Shown: piece after piece, positions 1 to 12,436 of the stretch
How the letters are laid out: each line of letters begins with the position of its first letter
How positions within the stretch are numbered: the stretch's first letter is position 1
Position numbers and translations under genes: made by a program
The notes under the pieces: generated by a model
Told to the model about the DNA's origin: nothing
Seen by the model: only the letters and a program-made list of their open reading frames with translations
Database searches by the model: none
Source: Nageia nagi
Taxonomy: Eukaryota > Pinophyta
NCBI GenBank assembly: GCA_050084985.1
Contig: JBITNC010000001.1
Location: 210,676,001 to 210,740,000, forward strand
Length of the DNA stretch: 64,000 bases
Direction: 5' to 3'

Positions 1-2650
1 TGTCTAATTGGAAGCTCATGACTACATTCAAATAAAAATCACTCTAAACTACTCCTAGATGGAATCCCTCACCTTCTTTATAAGTATCCATCATGGTACT
101 TGCCAGTAAAATGATGGGAAAGAGCTTTGAGTTTGGATTTACTCTTATCACCCAAAATATATGTATTCCTCTATGTTTTTCTTACATAGCTACCTAAACA
201 CTATCATTTCCAATAAAAAAAATTATTTCTTTCTACAAAGAGATTCCCCCCAATTTAGAGGATGGTTTACTTTTAGTTTACCATCATATCATTTGTGAAT
301 CCCACTTAACATAATTGCTTTGTGGTTATCTTAATATCATTATAGGTATATGGTCAACTAATTTATGTGCCTTTACTATGATTTTTGACTATATACAAAT
401 AGTAAAGCCATACATTAAGTGAAGACACATTAAATTTAAACCTTTCTAAAGATATTATTATTGAGATATTATTAATTAGTAAATGATATAGTAAAAAGGG
501 AGTGACTATAAGCATATATAAAATAATTCATGGAGAAACCTTGAATATAAAGGTAAAAAGGATAAGTGGATATTTTTTAAGTTTACACATGACTAAGTAG
601 GGCATTAGGAATTTATTATATAATGAAAATTTTATCCAAGGAAAGGAGGTAGTCCAAAAAGGACCTAAAATCCTCCTAAGGTCCATATATTAGAATAGAG
701 AACATAGAATGGAATCTAATTGCATAATTGTTAAGTTTGAAATGGGGTTAGCTTTATCCTCCTCCCTCCTAGTACTCGACCCATCCACCAAAGGTCCATG
801 AAAAGGTGCTCAATGCTCATAGATCGATGGAGGTATTCCATGATAAGATAAAGATGAACTACTAGTCTATTGATATGAGATGATATGATGTACTTAATTT
901 GTATTATATTTGTATTATAAGTATGATGATCTTTTGCAATTATTTATAATTAAATTATGGGGATTTGAAGAGTTATGTTATTGAGATAGATAGATTTTTA
1001 CTAGGTGTGAATGACCTTCTTATAATGAATTAATATTCTTGTATTAGCACAGAAATGAACAAAGAAGATTGTTTGTATTCATATGATAAAATGAAAAATA
1101 GATGATTTGTACTTTAATGAATCAATTTTAGTATGTACACTATTAACATTATGATTTAATGAGTTTCCTTTTTATTACAAATAACATTATGATAATTGCT
1201 ACTATTAGTAATGATTGCATGAATAGGAGTAGGAATTAATATTTGTTGTTACATGAAAATGGTTAGTGGGTATTACAAATTGATTAAGTAAATGAATTTT
1301 ACCAAGAAATTAAACCCAAAACTATCCCAATGATTTATAAATAATATTAAATTAGAGTTAAGGTTCCAAATGAAAAATTGGGATCACTCATGAAACTTTA
1401 AGAATCCTTGGGATCAAAATGGATATGAATGGGATCCAATGGGAATAAATGGGATTGTTTGGAATCCTTTGGGATAAATATGGAAATTTTAGTTAATAAG
1501 GTCATAAGATATTTAATTATTATATTTAAATAAATAAAACCTAAACTTAGGCTTAGATTCTACCATATTCTAGCCAAGAACCATGGATACTCATAAAAAG
1601 AATAATCTAACCCAAAGGAACTTTTGGGATGGATGTAATAAGACAAAGAAAATGGTGTAGAACCTTCACTAAGTAAATATACACTACTAGATGACAAGTA
1701 GAAGGAATATTACTTTATGAGGATAACTTTATGCTACATTACCTTTGTAACAATAGTGGGCAAGGACCTTACCTCATGACTTGCTACTTTATGTTTGCAT
1801 GAAGATTTTTAAAAAGTAGACCCATTTATGCTATACAATGCATATGGGATAAATAGAACTATGTGACTTCCTATGCAAACCTATAACCAAGAAAACTAAT
1901 GTATAGTTCTTAAACAAAGATGAATAATGTTAAACCCTAGGTTAAAACTCAACTCCTACATCATGTGCTTTAAAATCAATTATTATGCATGGTGTTTTTG
2001 TACCATTATCGCTATTTGGGATCATTTATTATTGAAAAGTTATTAGTTCATGGGTGGTTATTTTTTTCAATACATTTAATAATAAATTAGACTAAATAAC
2101 CACTCAAGGGTATTGTTTAATATCCATGGCTCCCCAAGTTATGGGCACAGGGATGCCAAACCACATGTGGGTCTAGCTGATAGTTATGGGTAGGCTAGTG
2201 AATCATATCCTCCTATAGGTGTGTCAAGTAGGGATAGTAATAAAAAATATAATTATTATATGAGGGTAACTATTAGTTATACCACTTACAATTAGCAAAT
2301 AAGGATATGATTATTATTCCATAAGTGATGCTACCAACTCATATGAAATATTTTCTAGGATAAACTATTTGGTCCTATGAGATGGAGAGTTATCATTAGG
2401 TAATGATATTTACTTAGTTGAAGTGTGATCTCTTAGGTGGTATGGGACCTAAGTAGAAAATCACTACATCATGACCAAAAGGCCTATAGCACATGGGATG
2501 TGAAATAGGAATATTGGGGTCACCTTTGAGGTGTATTCTTAATAGATTGAGTGTTAAGGAGTAAATATCAAAAAATTATATTTAGATTGGTTATCCCAAT
2601 TCTTGATCAATATTTCCATGTGAGTGCTAAACTAGCTAGTAGCATATCAA
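1..2650. other. AT-rich stretch without a recognised gene
   Basis: I see no conserved protein motif, LTR pair or RNA gene here on either strand. Reading frames are short and closed by many TAG, TAA and TGA codons. The base composition and lack of CG match the rest of the window, so this is probably old transposon sequence decayed beyond recognition by eye. Confidence 0.5.
1372..1490. repeat. Imperfect GGGAT/GGAAT-rich simple repeat
   Basis: The motif AATGGGAT and variants (TTGGGATC, ATGGGAAT, TTGGAATC, TTGGGATA) recur about eight times in some 120 bases. It is an irregular short-period repeat with no coding meaning that I can see. Confidence 0.5.
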
Positions 2651-3129
2651 GCTCGTGTGGGATCACCTAGTCCATTCCTAGATAATTTGAATGTTAAATT
2701 AAAAAAATTAGGTCTAAAATTTAGGGTTTTGGTTGATGCATTATAATTTGCAAAACTTAGATCATCATTATAACCATCATACCATATCATTAAAATAAAA
2801 CATAGATCATAAGCATAAAAATACATTACATCCACCATATAAATAATAACCTTATCATAAACATCCATCATGTGTATCAAACAAAAACATAGGCATACAT
2901 TTACATCATCACATACATCTAGTACATCAAAGCATATAAAACTTGAACATAAACATGTGCATCTATCATATAAATAGGCATCTACATATATGATACAAAA
3001 ATGGTACCCATGATCATAAAAAATGATACATATAGTACATCATCATATATACAAAATAGTACAATATATCATATATCCTGTGAGATCATGAATGCTTATG
3101 GAAGTGTGAACGTATTGGGTGTGATGAGA

Positions 3130-3900
3130 GATGATGAGATCTAAAAGATTATCCCATATGATACTAAGATCTCTATGAATCCATAGGGGTCCTTTGTGAC
3201 CTACTACTCACCCTATCCATTGAGGAGGTTTCCACATCAATAATTAGATGTTGAATCCTACTAAACTCAACTTAGGTTTCCCCATCTAGCATTTGCATCA
3301 ATGTGAGTATCATAGGGATACCCTCATATCCTCCCTACATATATGTTCTCCCACCCCAATATATGGAGGAGGAGGGAGCATACCATTCCTTGATATCACC
3401 TTAAGAGGATGTTTGCTAACTCTTTGTAGATCAATTCTAATAGTATCAAACCCCATGAAAAAATGGTCCTATCCTTGTGTATCCTTCATAAAACCTCACA
3501 TAACTTTAAATCCTACAAAATTTTAGATAAATATCAATAGAAATGATAACAATAGCTAATTATAATCTTAGTTCTATCAACCCATATATGTAAGCATCCT
3601 CATAATTGAATCCTCTAGTCCCCCATCATAGCTAGTACCTCTCTAGTCCCGTGTGTCTCTCCACTCTAGTCTATCTCTTGATATTTATTAGTAATACAAC
3701 CATTTGATTATCCTCTATATGAATTTAGAAGATACTCTAAATATATTTGAGTGTAATGGTACACTCTCTTGAGGTTAGCAAGAAAGTTTTGGTGGAGGTA
3801 TCTCACCTCTCCACCAATGCATTCAAATATCCACTATCATATGTCATGAGATCCATAATCTTAGTGTATCCTAGTACAACTAAAATGAATCATTCTCAAT
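3130..3900 (-). pseudogene. Plant mobile domain (PMD) protein pseudogene, copy 1
   Basis: Read on the minus strand from about 3880, the frame gives LGYTKIMDLMTYDSGYLNAL, then VER, a stop in place of Trp, and DTSTKTF...TSRECTITL. This is the start of a plant mobile domain (family signature ALVERWxPxTxTFHxPxGExTxTLxDV), as in MAIN/MAIL proteins and in PMD genes carried by plant transposons. It continues after a frameshift as IHIEDNQMVVLLINIKR, collinear with IPIKGEPMIRILVDINH in copy 2. Several stops and shifts make it non-functional. The C-terminal RVxRQFG motif seen in copy 2 is missing, apparently by deletion. Family assignment rests on the order of these motifs, read by eye. Confidence 0.72.
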
Positions 3901-4959
3901 CCTCCTCATCCATGGTCTTCTATAGGAGATATTAAATATTCCTAAATCAATGGTGCATGGAGTTCCTATCATCCACCTATCCAAATATAAAAAAAATTCA
4001 AAAGTATCAAAAACACCTAGCCTCCAAGCATTTTAGTTTGAAAATGCCCCCTATGTTTCAATCTAAAATGTGATAGCCCCCTATATTTTCAAAACATAAA
4101 TATCAATACACTTGGTTTCCCACTAGAAAATGCTAGCACCCTATGAATTTCCCTTTTTCCTAGATATTTTATACTAAATCATGCCTAAATTTTACATTTT
4201 TCTTCTTCTATCTACCTATCTTAGTGTCTTCTACCTATTTTCGTAATTTTATAATTAAAATAGTAAGAAAATCCTTATCATGTGTAATTTCTCTATCTAA
4301 CCCACTTTTAGGTAATTAAATTAATTTTAACTTAATTAAATTGCAAGTCTAAGTTTAGCACCAACCTAGAGGGCATCTAGCCTATTATGGTAGTGTACGT
4401 GTTGTGCCATGTTAGTAATCATGTTAGATGAGGAAGAGGAGGTGTTTGAGTTAGAGGATATATAAAAAAAATTTATTAATTAAAATGAGTCAAGTCAACA
4501 TGCCTTTTTTTTCTTTTATAGACCCTCCCAACCAAAAATTCTATGGTATTTCTAATCCAACCCTAAACACTATTTCCTTTATCGAGTGCATGCACTTTAT
4601 AGGAACACTAGTGCATTTGGGAAACACATACATGTTTATAAAATGTTATGGCATTTTTCTTTCTTTTTATTCTCAATATTTTTGCTCTCTTTTTCTCATC
4701 AAAAACATCCCCATATTTCATGCTTCATCATAATGCATTTGAGGGCGAACTCAGATATCACTTGGGGTAGTCAACAATCATGCATACCTCACAACTCATT
4801 AAATTAAGTTTTTGTATTACATTTAGCTTAGTAAAAATGCAAAACAAAAAGGGGAAAAATATAAACACCCATAAATAGCACCTTATGCTATATTTGGTCC
4901 AACCCTCTTTTCTCATTGGCATGTTTATTAAATACTAGCATTAGTCAACCATATTTTAT

Positions 4960-5560
4960 CAAATATTGGTCATACTAGTCATATTAATGATGTTTTATCA
5001 ATAATCATTTACTTATTTTTATCTTAATCATTTATTGATAAATTATAATTGATATTTTTCATATAAATACATTTTTACCTTAATCATTTACTTAGAAATT
5101 ATAATTATTATTTATCATATTAATTACATTTTGATCATAGTCAATTATTTAAAAAAAGTGAGTATTATTAGTCATATTAATCATATTTTTATCATATTTA
5201 ATTACTTTGAAAAATGAAATTAATATTAATCATGATAATTATATTTTTTTCATAATCATTTACTTAAAAATTGTAATTATTATTTTTCATATTAATTGCT
5301 TTTTGATCATAGTCAAATATTTAAAAAATGCAAATAATATTAATCATATTTTTTATCATAATCACTTACTTGGGAAAAGTAATTAATATTAATCATAGGA
5401 ATTGTATTTTTTATCATAATCACTTGTTTGGAAAATTATAATTAATATTTGTTATTTAAGCTGTGATTTAATCATAATTATTTATTTAAGAAATATTGAT
5501 TAACATTAGTCATGTTAATCATATTTGATCATTTGTTTTATTTAATCAAAATGAAATTTG
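4960..5560. repeat. AT-rich tandem repeat, period about 57 bp
   Basis: Units begin CATATTAAT and run through ATCATAATCA.TTACTT to the next CATATTAAT. I counted successive spacings of about 57, 58, 57, 57, 49 and 59 bases. The same repeat occurs inverted at 46840-47440 inside PMD element copy 2, so it belongs to that element rather than being a local expansion. Confidence 0.65.
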
Positions 5561-6074
5561 TCTAAATAGCATAAATATTTATATTATTTTATTAATGTTA
5601 TTCATATTAATATTATTAATTTATTTATTACTAATAAGTGAAAATTAGTTGGACAAGAATGCCATATCATATTGCTATGCCACTAGTGAATCATTTAGTA
5701 GAGAAGAAAAAAATCTTGAAATCCAATTATTATTTTGCCAAGTCACTATTTTGTTCTAAATATTCTCAACAGAGAAGACATGAAAAATAAATGGCAATAT
5801 TCTTAATTTATTTCAAATCAGTTGAAATTAAATCCAATAAAGTTCTAATCAAGATCTAATTAAGAAATAGTTATTTTGGATTGAAATCCATTTAAAATTT
5901 ATATTCAAATCATCACATTTGAAACAAAAATATAAAAAGAAGCTACCTTCATAGCTTTTGGTTTGGTAACTTGTGAAAACTTATAGTTTTTGAATTGGCA
6001 AATTCTTGAGTTTTGGAGTTGCAAATTTGAGTGCATTTGATAGCAGCAAGCATAATTGAACATATAAGAGGAAT

Positions 6075-6484
6075 TGTTAGGATCCCACATCCTAACATTT
6101 TAGTGTTAGTATTAGTATTTTATTTATTTGTCAGCTTATATTGTAAACTATAATATTGTGATTGTAAGGGTGGGATCCAATTTTGCATTACTATTAGGGT
6201 TAGGGTTAGTTTATTATAAATAGATAGAAGTATATAGAGAAAGGATCTTGAACATTATTTTTCACTTTTGGGAGATGTAAGGAGGTATCCCCTTTGAATT
6301 GGCCTATGATTCTAGTACTATTCAATAAAATTCTATTCTTATCTACTTATTATTGCTAGTTTATATTCTATTTATCAGTGCATGCTCTATTATTTCCACT
6401 AGATAGTTGTCATTTTCCTATTTCAAATCAATATTCATTTCATTTCTACAATATTTCCCTTTTCATATTTGTAACATCATAACA
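6075..6484 (+). repeat. 5' LTR of element 1
   Basis: It begins TGTTAGG and probably ends at the CA of ATAACA just before the primer-binding site. It contains a terminal hairpin (GTTAGGAT, 5-nt loop, ATCCTAAC at 6076-6096), two and a half TTAGGG units at 6194-6209, a TATA box at 6215-6222 and an AATAAA signal near 6325. Its partner is at 11296-11693; the two are clearly alignable along their length but differ at many positions, so insertion was not recent. Confidence 0.9.
6194..6222 (+). promoter_or_regulatory. TTAGGG tract and TATA box of the LTR promoter
   Basis: TTAGGGTTAGGGTTAG at 6194-6209 is followed five bases later by TATAAATA at 6215-6222. The same arrangement is retained in the 3' LTR (TTAGGG from 11415, TATAAATA at 11436-11443). 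In a plant LTR the TATA box marks the U3/R promoter. TTAGGG motifs next to it resemble telobox-type elements, but a regulatory role is inference. Confidence 0.6.
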
Positions 6485-6486
6485 TC

Positions 6487-6498
6487 TAGTATCAAAGC
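6487..6498 (+). other. Primer-binding site, tRNA-iMet type (decayed)
   Basis: TAGTATCAAAGC lies two bases after the 5' LTR and matches the initiator-tRNA-Met site TGGTATCAGAGC at 10 of 12 positions. Both differences are G to A. Confidence 0.75.
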
Positions 6499-7222
6499 TC
6501 TTTCTAGGGCCTTTTTGCTACATGAAAATAAAAAACATTAGAGGTCTAAGCTAGAAACCCTATGCTAAGGGTTTTAAAATATCTAAGAGGATTTATCATT
6601 TTTGGCTAAGCACACTTACCCATAAAGTTGTGTGTGAAGTGAGGTGTAAAAAACTTTGTACCAATACCCAAGCCTTAGATAGAACCCTACATGGAATTGG
6701 ACTACATGTACCAAAAGGTATATTGGAGACTATATAGGCTATAAACAAAAACTAGGTAGGAAGCTATGTCAACAATCTATAAATTGTAGTACACTAGCAA
6801 GTGTTGTTAGAAAGTTACTTATCATAGAAGCCATCTCTATAGCCTCTTTCCTTGAAAAGTTGGATAGGAGGGGTGTTTAGACAAGCCTATAGAGTAGATA
6901 ATCCTTACCCTAGAATCATTCCTTCACACAAAAACTTGATTCAAGAAGTAGAATGTATGACATGCAATTTTTTAGAGCTACCAAAAATAGTAGTTCAAAG
7001 GTAACAAAAATTTTAGAGCTAAATAACTAAAAATCTATACCATTTTAGCAATTTTTAACAAAAGTATATAGACCCATAAACATAAAAAAATAGTAGTTTC
7101 TAGCCCATTATGATCATCTTTTTAAGCTAATCATTTTGATATATTACACCTATATACTTTTTTAGGCACTTTCTAAAAATAGCAATTTCCAAAAATATTA
7201 AGTTCAAAAATAATTTCTAGAA

Positions 7223-8347
7223 ATGGCACTTGAAATAAGATCCCAAATAGTAGCACAAGCTAATCCTACCATGATGACATTTTAAACTATGATCCAACAA
7301 ATGGTAGATACACTTACTAGTACATTCAAAGTAGAAATCTGATAAATACAAACTCTTAATAAAAAATGTGATAGTGTTCAACTAAGTCTCAATCATACCA
7401 ATAATACATCTAATTCATAATAATTGAGGCAATTAGGAAATCCATAGGGGTATCATCATAACTTTCAAAGCCAATAAGGTGGTTTCATTCTTCTCTACAT
7501 AACCAAATTAGGTCTTCCCTAATTTGATGGAGATAATCCAACTGGTTGGATTTATAAGATTGGATAGTATTTCACATTAAACAAAATTCTAAAGGATTTG
7601 AAGGTGTGCATGGCAAATTTTCATTTAGATTGTCAGTCTCTCCAATGGCACCAATGGTACTCAAAAATGCATCTTGCTCCTTCATGGGATGAATTTACTC
7701 AACAATTATTGATCTATTTTGGTCCTAATGACTATGAATATTTCATAGGGGCATTGACTAAGTTATGTCAAACTAAAATAATCAAATAATACCAAAATTA
7801 GTTTAAGAAATTAGCAAATCACATAGAGGGGTTGGATGATGCATTTTTTACAAGTTGTTTTATTAGTGGATTAAAGGAAGAAATTAAACTAGAGATCAAA
7901 ATGTTTAATCCCAAAACTATAATGGATTTTATTACCTTAGAAAAGCTCATTGAAGATAAAGCTAGTGCTCATCGATGAAATGTAAGACCCCCATTCACAA
8001 AAACACATAATATTTATCATTCCTCTAATAACACAAGTGCCCCACCACCAAATCACACAATGCAAACTAATAAGTTGACATGGGAGGAAATGGAAGAGCA
8101 TCACAAGAAGGGCTTGTGCTATAATTATGATGAAAAATTTATTCATGGTCATAGTTGTACTCAACAAAAGTTATATTTTCTTAATACTAATGCTCTTGGT
8201 GAGGAGGAATATGAGAGTGCACCTAAAGAGCATACAAAGGAAATTCTAGATGAGGAGGCCTTGGTTATCTCTTATAATGCATTGGCAAGAATTACTACCC
8301 CTCAAAATATGAAGATTAAAGGATTTTTTAAAAACACCCTCTCATAA
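7223..8347 (+). pseudogene. gag of element 1, with altered CCHC knuckle
   Basis: An ATG at 7223 (MALEIRSQIVAQANP) opens a frame that can be followed, through several stops, to 8347. The retrotransposon gag core reads FDGDNPTGWIYKIG, later ANFHLDCQSLQWHQWY and SWDEFTQQLL, the usual capsid-like fold region. At about 8118-8160 the zinc knuckle reads CYNYDEKFIHGHSC: of the C-x2-C-x4-H-x4-C ligands the second Cys is Tyr. The segment GFFKNTLS, ending at a stop, leads into the protease in another frame. Gag would package the RNA; this copy cannot make a complete product. Confidence 0.85.
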
Positions 8348-8349
8348 TA

Positions 8350-10140
8350 TTTTTGTATTTGGGAAGTACTCATAATATCATTGATCCATAGGTGGCTAAG
8401 GTTGCTAACTATTACCTCCACCATATAAATAATTTTGAGGTTATAGTTAGTAATGGAGGAAAAATAGTATGTAAAGGCACATTTCATAATGTCAAACTAA
8501 GCATGGACCACTATACTTTGAAAAGTGATATGTACACTTTACCACTTAAGGGATGTGATATAGTCTTGGGGGTACAATGGCTAAGGACTTTGGGCACCAT
8601 GCAATGGAATTTTGTAAAGCTATGGATGACCTTCAAGAAATGTGAATAAAAGCATACTCTCAAGGGATTACAAGGTGGATCTATACAAATTATGAGCTCA
8701 CATCACATGGAAAAGATCCTATAGAAAATTAGAAAAGGAATGTTGGCATAGTTATACTCTTTATCAATCATCAAATCTAAATTCATAGAGCCAAGGATAT
8801 ATAACCCATCTTAAGTAAGCATTCAAGTACCTTTAAGGAACCAATGGGCTCACCACCCTAGTGATCACATGATCATGCTATCCAATTGGTGCTAGGAAGT
8901 CAACCCACCAAACATTCATCCTTATTGGTATTCTTGTTTACAAAAAAATGAAATTGAATAATTGGTTAAAGAACTATTGGATGTAGGAGTAATCTGACCT
9001 GGTGTAAGCCCATATTCTTCTCCAATTATATTGGTTCATAAGGAATATGGTTCATGGTGTATGTGTGTGAATTTCAAGGACCTCAACAAAATTACCATCA
9101 AGAACAAATTTCTCATCCTAATCATTGATGAATTATTGGATTAACTGCATGGGGCAAGATATTTTTCCAAGTTAGACCTATGATCTAGGTATCACCAAAT
9201 TCACCTCAAGGAGGAGGATATACCAAAAACTACATTTTGTACCCATGAGGGCCATTATGAGTTTTTAGTCATGCCTTTTGGCCTCACAAATGCTCCATCC
9301 ACATTTCAAATTTTAATGAATTAGGTGTTTCATGTATTCCTTAGGAAGTTTATTTTAGTTTTCTTTGATGATATCTTGATCTATAGTAAGACATGGCAAG
9401 AACATGTGGCACATGTTGACCAAACCTTACATATTTTGAAATAACACTAGATATATGCAAAAAAATCCAAATGTTCATTCAATAAAAGATAAATTGACTA
9501 CTTAGGCCATGTTATATCCAAAGAGGGAGTTAAGGTGGATCCATAAAAGATTATTGACATGTAGAACTAATCTATTCCTATATCTTTGAAAAGTATCTAA
9601 GGATTCTTAGTATTAATAGGCTATTATAGAAAATTTGTGAAGGATTATGCTAATATTTTAGCACCACTAACCATGTTGTTAAAAAATAATGCATCCCAAT
9701 GGTCCCCTCAAGCTAAGGTAGCTTTCCTTAAGCTCAAGGAGGTAATGTGTACCACCCTAGTATTAGTAATGCCATATTTTTCTAAAAATTTTATGATAGA
9801 AAGTAATGCTTATGGAGTAGGGATCAAGGTAATATTAATGCATGAGGGACATCCTGTAGCATTCACTAGTGGAGCACTCTCTAGTAAAAATTTGGGTAAA
9901 TCCATTTATAAAAAAGAAATGCTTACCATCATTCATGCAATTCAATGTTAGAGACCATATCTCATTAGTCACCATTTCATCATCCTCATATATCATCATA
10001 GTTTGAAAATTTTCATTAAGCAATGCATTTCTATGCCTAAGAAAAAAAAATGGGTGACCAAACTACTAGGGTATGATTATGAGATAGTGTATCTTAAAGG
10101 TAAGGAGAATGTGGTTACGATGCTCTATCCAAAAAATTTG
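8350..10140 (+). pseudogene. pol of element 1: protease, reverse transcriptase, RNase H
   Basis: The protease remnant reads FLYLGSTHNIID where the family has LLDSGSTHNFID, so the catalytic Asp is now Tyr. In the same frame the reverse transcriptase shows VSPYSSPI, CVNFKDLNKIT, ARYFSKLDL[12 protein letters not shown], [12 protein letters not shown] at 9271 and the active site FFDDILIYSK at 9361, with both catalytic Asp codons kept. YLGHVISKEGVKVDP and GFLVLIGYYRKF follow. RNase H begins near 9780 with FMIESNAYGVG, where the family has a catalytic Asp at or near the Asn. It ends with TKLLGYDYEIVYLKGKENVV. Stops replace Arg in GVIRP and RxRYHQI, Gln in MNQVF and Trp in WRPYL. Confidence 0.9.
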
Positions 10141-10257
10141 AAGATCAAGTAGCACTGGAAGTTCTTTCATCCCCTATTACTTAATGGTTGGATAAAGTTA
10201 AACAAGAGTGGGTAGAGGATAGCTACACCAAATAATTATTAAAATAGATCACTCAAG

Positions 10258-11265
10258 ACTCCATGAGTAAATTAGTTATTCTAGTGGTGGTTGATCATTT
10301 ATCCAAATATGCTCATTTTGGTTCATTAGCTCATCCCTACAAAGTAGTTATAGTGGCATAATTATTCTTGGATATAATTTTCAAACTACATGGCATACCA
10401 AAGATGAATTTTATTGATCATGATCCCACTTTTACAAGTCATTTTTGGTAAGAGCTTTTTCAATTGTAAGGTACCCAACTAAACATGAGCTCTACATATC
10501 ATCCATAAATTGATGGTTAGACTAAAATTGTCAAAAAAAGTTTGAAAACATATTTATATTATTTTTTTTCAACAAAAATTATGCATTGAGTATGATGGCT
10601 TCCCTTGGCTAAGTGGTGGTATAATACATCTTATCATTCTACTAGAAAGATGACCTCTTATGAAGCAGTGTATGGTCAAGCTCCACCAACAGTCACCTCA
10701 TATTTTGTAGGTACCATTAAAGTTCAAGAAATTAACTTAGATTTAGTTACTTGGGATGATATTATTTATTTTCTCAAGGATAACCTTCAAATAGCCTAAC
10801 ATCATATGAAATAATGGTTGATCAACAACATGTGGAAAGGGAGTTCCAGGTAGATGACATGGTCTTTCTAAGGCTATAACCTTATCACCAAATATACTTA
10901 AAAATAAAAGGCCCTCAAAAATTGGCTCCAAAGTTTTATGATCCTTACAATATGTTATAGTGCATTGGCTCAGTTATATACAAATTGGAGCTTCCTACTT
11001 CTTTCAAGATTCACCAAATGTTTCATATCTCTTATCTCAAGAAAGTGGTTGGATCGAAGGTTCAAGTTCAAACATAATTACTTGAGTTGGTGAAAGATGG
11101 ATCAATGGTAGTTGTACATGAGGTAGTTCTATATCAACATTCATGATAGCTTTGTAATCACTCCATCATAGAAGTCCTTATGCATTGGCAAGGCATGGCA
11201 CTAAAAGATGCAACATGGGAAATATTTCATCAGCTGTGGCAATAGTTTACACACTTCAAGCTTTG
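10258..11265 (+). pseudogene. Integrase and chromo-like tail of element 1
   Basis: The DDE core reads VVVDHLSKYAHF (first Asp kept), FIDHDPTFTSHFW (second Asp kept) and STYHP-stop-IDG-stop-TKIVKK, where the family has TERVN, so the catalytic Glu is Lys. WYNTSYHSTRKMTSYEAVYG follows. At 11160-11265 a chromo-like end reads VLMHWQGMALKDATWE. Upstream, the text jumps from the RNase H/integrase linker (DKVKQEWVEDSYTK) to SMSKLVILVVVD, skipping about 130 residues that normally hold the HHCC zinc finger; the join is near 10258. Confidence 0.82.
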
Positions 11266-11280
11266 AGAACAAAGCTTCAT

Positions 11281-11295
11281 CTCAAGAGGGTGGCA
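11281..11295 (+). other. Polypurine tract of element 1
   Basis: CTCAAGAGGGTGGCA directly precedes the TG of the 3' LTR. Its purine-rich AAGAGGGTGG core is the expected plus-strand primer. Confidence 0.75.
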
Positions 11296-11693
11296 TGTTA
11301 GGATCTCACATCCTAACATTTTAGTGTTAGTATTAGTATTTTATTTAATTATCAACCTATATTATAAATTATAATATTATGATTGTAAGGGTGAGGCTCA
11401 ATTTTATAGTACTATTAGGGTTAGGGTTAGTTTATTATAAATAGATAGAAGTGTGTGGAGAAAGGATATTGAACATTATTTTTCACTTTTAGGAGTTAGA
11501 AGGAGGTAGCTCCCTTGAAGAAACCTATGATTCTATTACTATTTAGTAAATCCTATCCTTATTTGCTTATTATTGCTACTTCATATTCTATTTATCAATG
11601 CATGCTTTGTTAGTTCTATTAGATAGTTGTCATTTTCATATTTCAAATTGATATTCATTTCTTTTTTACAATATTTACTTTTCATATTGGTAA
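11296..11693 (+). repeat. 3' LTR of element 1
   Basis: Alignable with 6075-6476 from TGTTAGG through the terminal hairpin (one loop change, CCCAC to CTCAC), TTAGGG units, TATAAATA and the terminal TTTTCATATT.GTAAC. The last eight or so bases of the 5' LTR have no counterpart, so the end is truncated or diverged. Confidence 0.9.
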
Positions 11694-11727
11694 CTCCCTT
11701 TCCACACATTGGTCAATAGCATTTATT

Positions 11728-11990
11728 TGAAACTAGATCAAAACTTGCATCTATGTAGGAACCTGCATCCATATCAAAAGCATCTATCTATAGCTAGTTC
11801 AAAACTTGTATTTGGGTTAGAACTTGAATCCAAGTAGCAACCTTCATATAGGTAGGAAGCATCTATTTATATCCTATTTAAAACCCACATTTGTATCAAA
11901 AGTATTTTCTTATAACTAGATCAGAACCTACATCTAGGCTAGAACCTATAACTTGCATCAAAGTTGGAACCTACATACAGGTAGGAAGAA
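11728..11990. repeat. Degenerate tandem repeat with AACTAGATCARAAC core
   Basis: Phrases such as CTAGATCAAAACTTGCATCT, CTAGTTCAAAACTTGTATTT and CTAGATCAGAACCTACATCT recur, interleaved with GTAGGAACCTGCAT and GTAGGAAGCATCTAT. The period is irregular, about 60-80 bases. It sits just before the hAT-like transposase remnant and resembles in style the repeats at 15725 and 19430, so it may be subterminal sequence of the same DNA transposon. Confidence 0.5.
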
Positions 11991-12436
11991 ATGTCTACAC
12001 TCAATTCAAATGAAATTTTGCCTACTCCTAACAATGATGCAAAGCTTAGTGGTAATAGAGGAATTACTAGATGCACTTCCCCAAAACCTAAGAGCATTTT
12101 CTCATATTTTAAATAGCCAAAAAATGTGAAGTAACTAAATCCTATCATAAAAAGTACATTCACTTTAACTATGTATTTTAAGTTAATTATAAATTATATT
12201 ATTTAAATAAGATAGTTTTATATGCATTAAAAGTAGGAATATTTCTTTATAGAAAATATATTAGATGTAATTCAAATTGAAGAAGATATTTCTAAAGATG
12301 CAATGTTGGATCAATTTCAACCTTACATTACTCCTAGTGAAAAAGAACTTACTAACAAGAGTAATGATAATCAGATAGGATCTCAAGAACCCATAAGTAG
12401 TAAATAGTCACACAATAGAAAGAGTAAAAGCTAATG

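Larger units (their letters stand above)
2660..6074 (-). mobile_element. PMD-bearing element, copy 1 (decayed, minus strand)
   Basis: This interval is the reverse-complement counterpart of about 46330-50440. Matching landmarks in order on the minus strand are: a 5' non-coding block (6060-3960) with a 57-bp tandem repeat; a stretch around 4330-4400 reading GCAAG, then an AT-rich piece, then the inverse of the CCCTCTAGGTTGGTG motif at 47990; the PMD coding block (3900-3130); and a 3' block rich in TATGATGTA/TTATGCTTATGATC motifs (3100-2660). Relative to copy 2 it lacks about 0.9 kb after the PMD, including the Gly-rich part. A Ty3/gypsy LTR begins exactly where the homology ends at 6075. No gag, pol or obvious LTR pair belongs to this element, so its class is unknown. 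Confidence 0.6.
6075..11693 (+). mobile_element. Ty3/gypsy LTR retrotransposon, near full length, inactive (element 1)
   Basis: Two LTRs start TGTTAGG at 6075 and 11296. Between them, in Ty3/gypsy order, come a primer-binding site, gag, protease, reverse transcriptase, RNase H, integrase and a chromo-like C-terminal segment, then a polypurine tract. Gag to integrase is interrupted by dozens of stops and at least two frame changes. The HHCC finger upstream of the integrase core is deleted. The element is a relative of the one at 55826-58920: the two share the LTR terminus and internal sequence. I could not identify a target-site duplication; the base after the 5' flank GGAAT is clear, but the end of the 3' LTR is not. 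Confidence 0.92.

Noticed and set aside
6194-6209. TTAGGG repeats as an interstitial telomere
   Set aside because: Only two and a half units, repeated at the same LTR position in both LTRs and upstream of a TATA box. They belong to the LTR, and the usual plant telomere unit is TTTAGGG.
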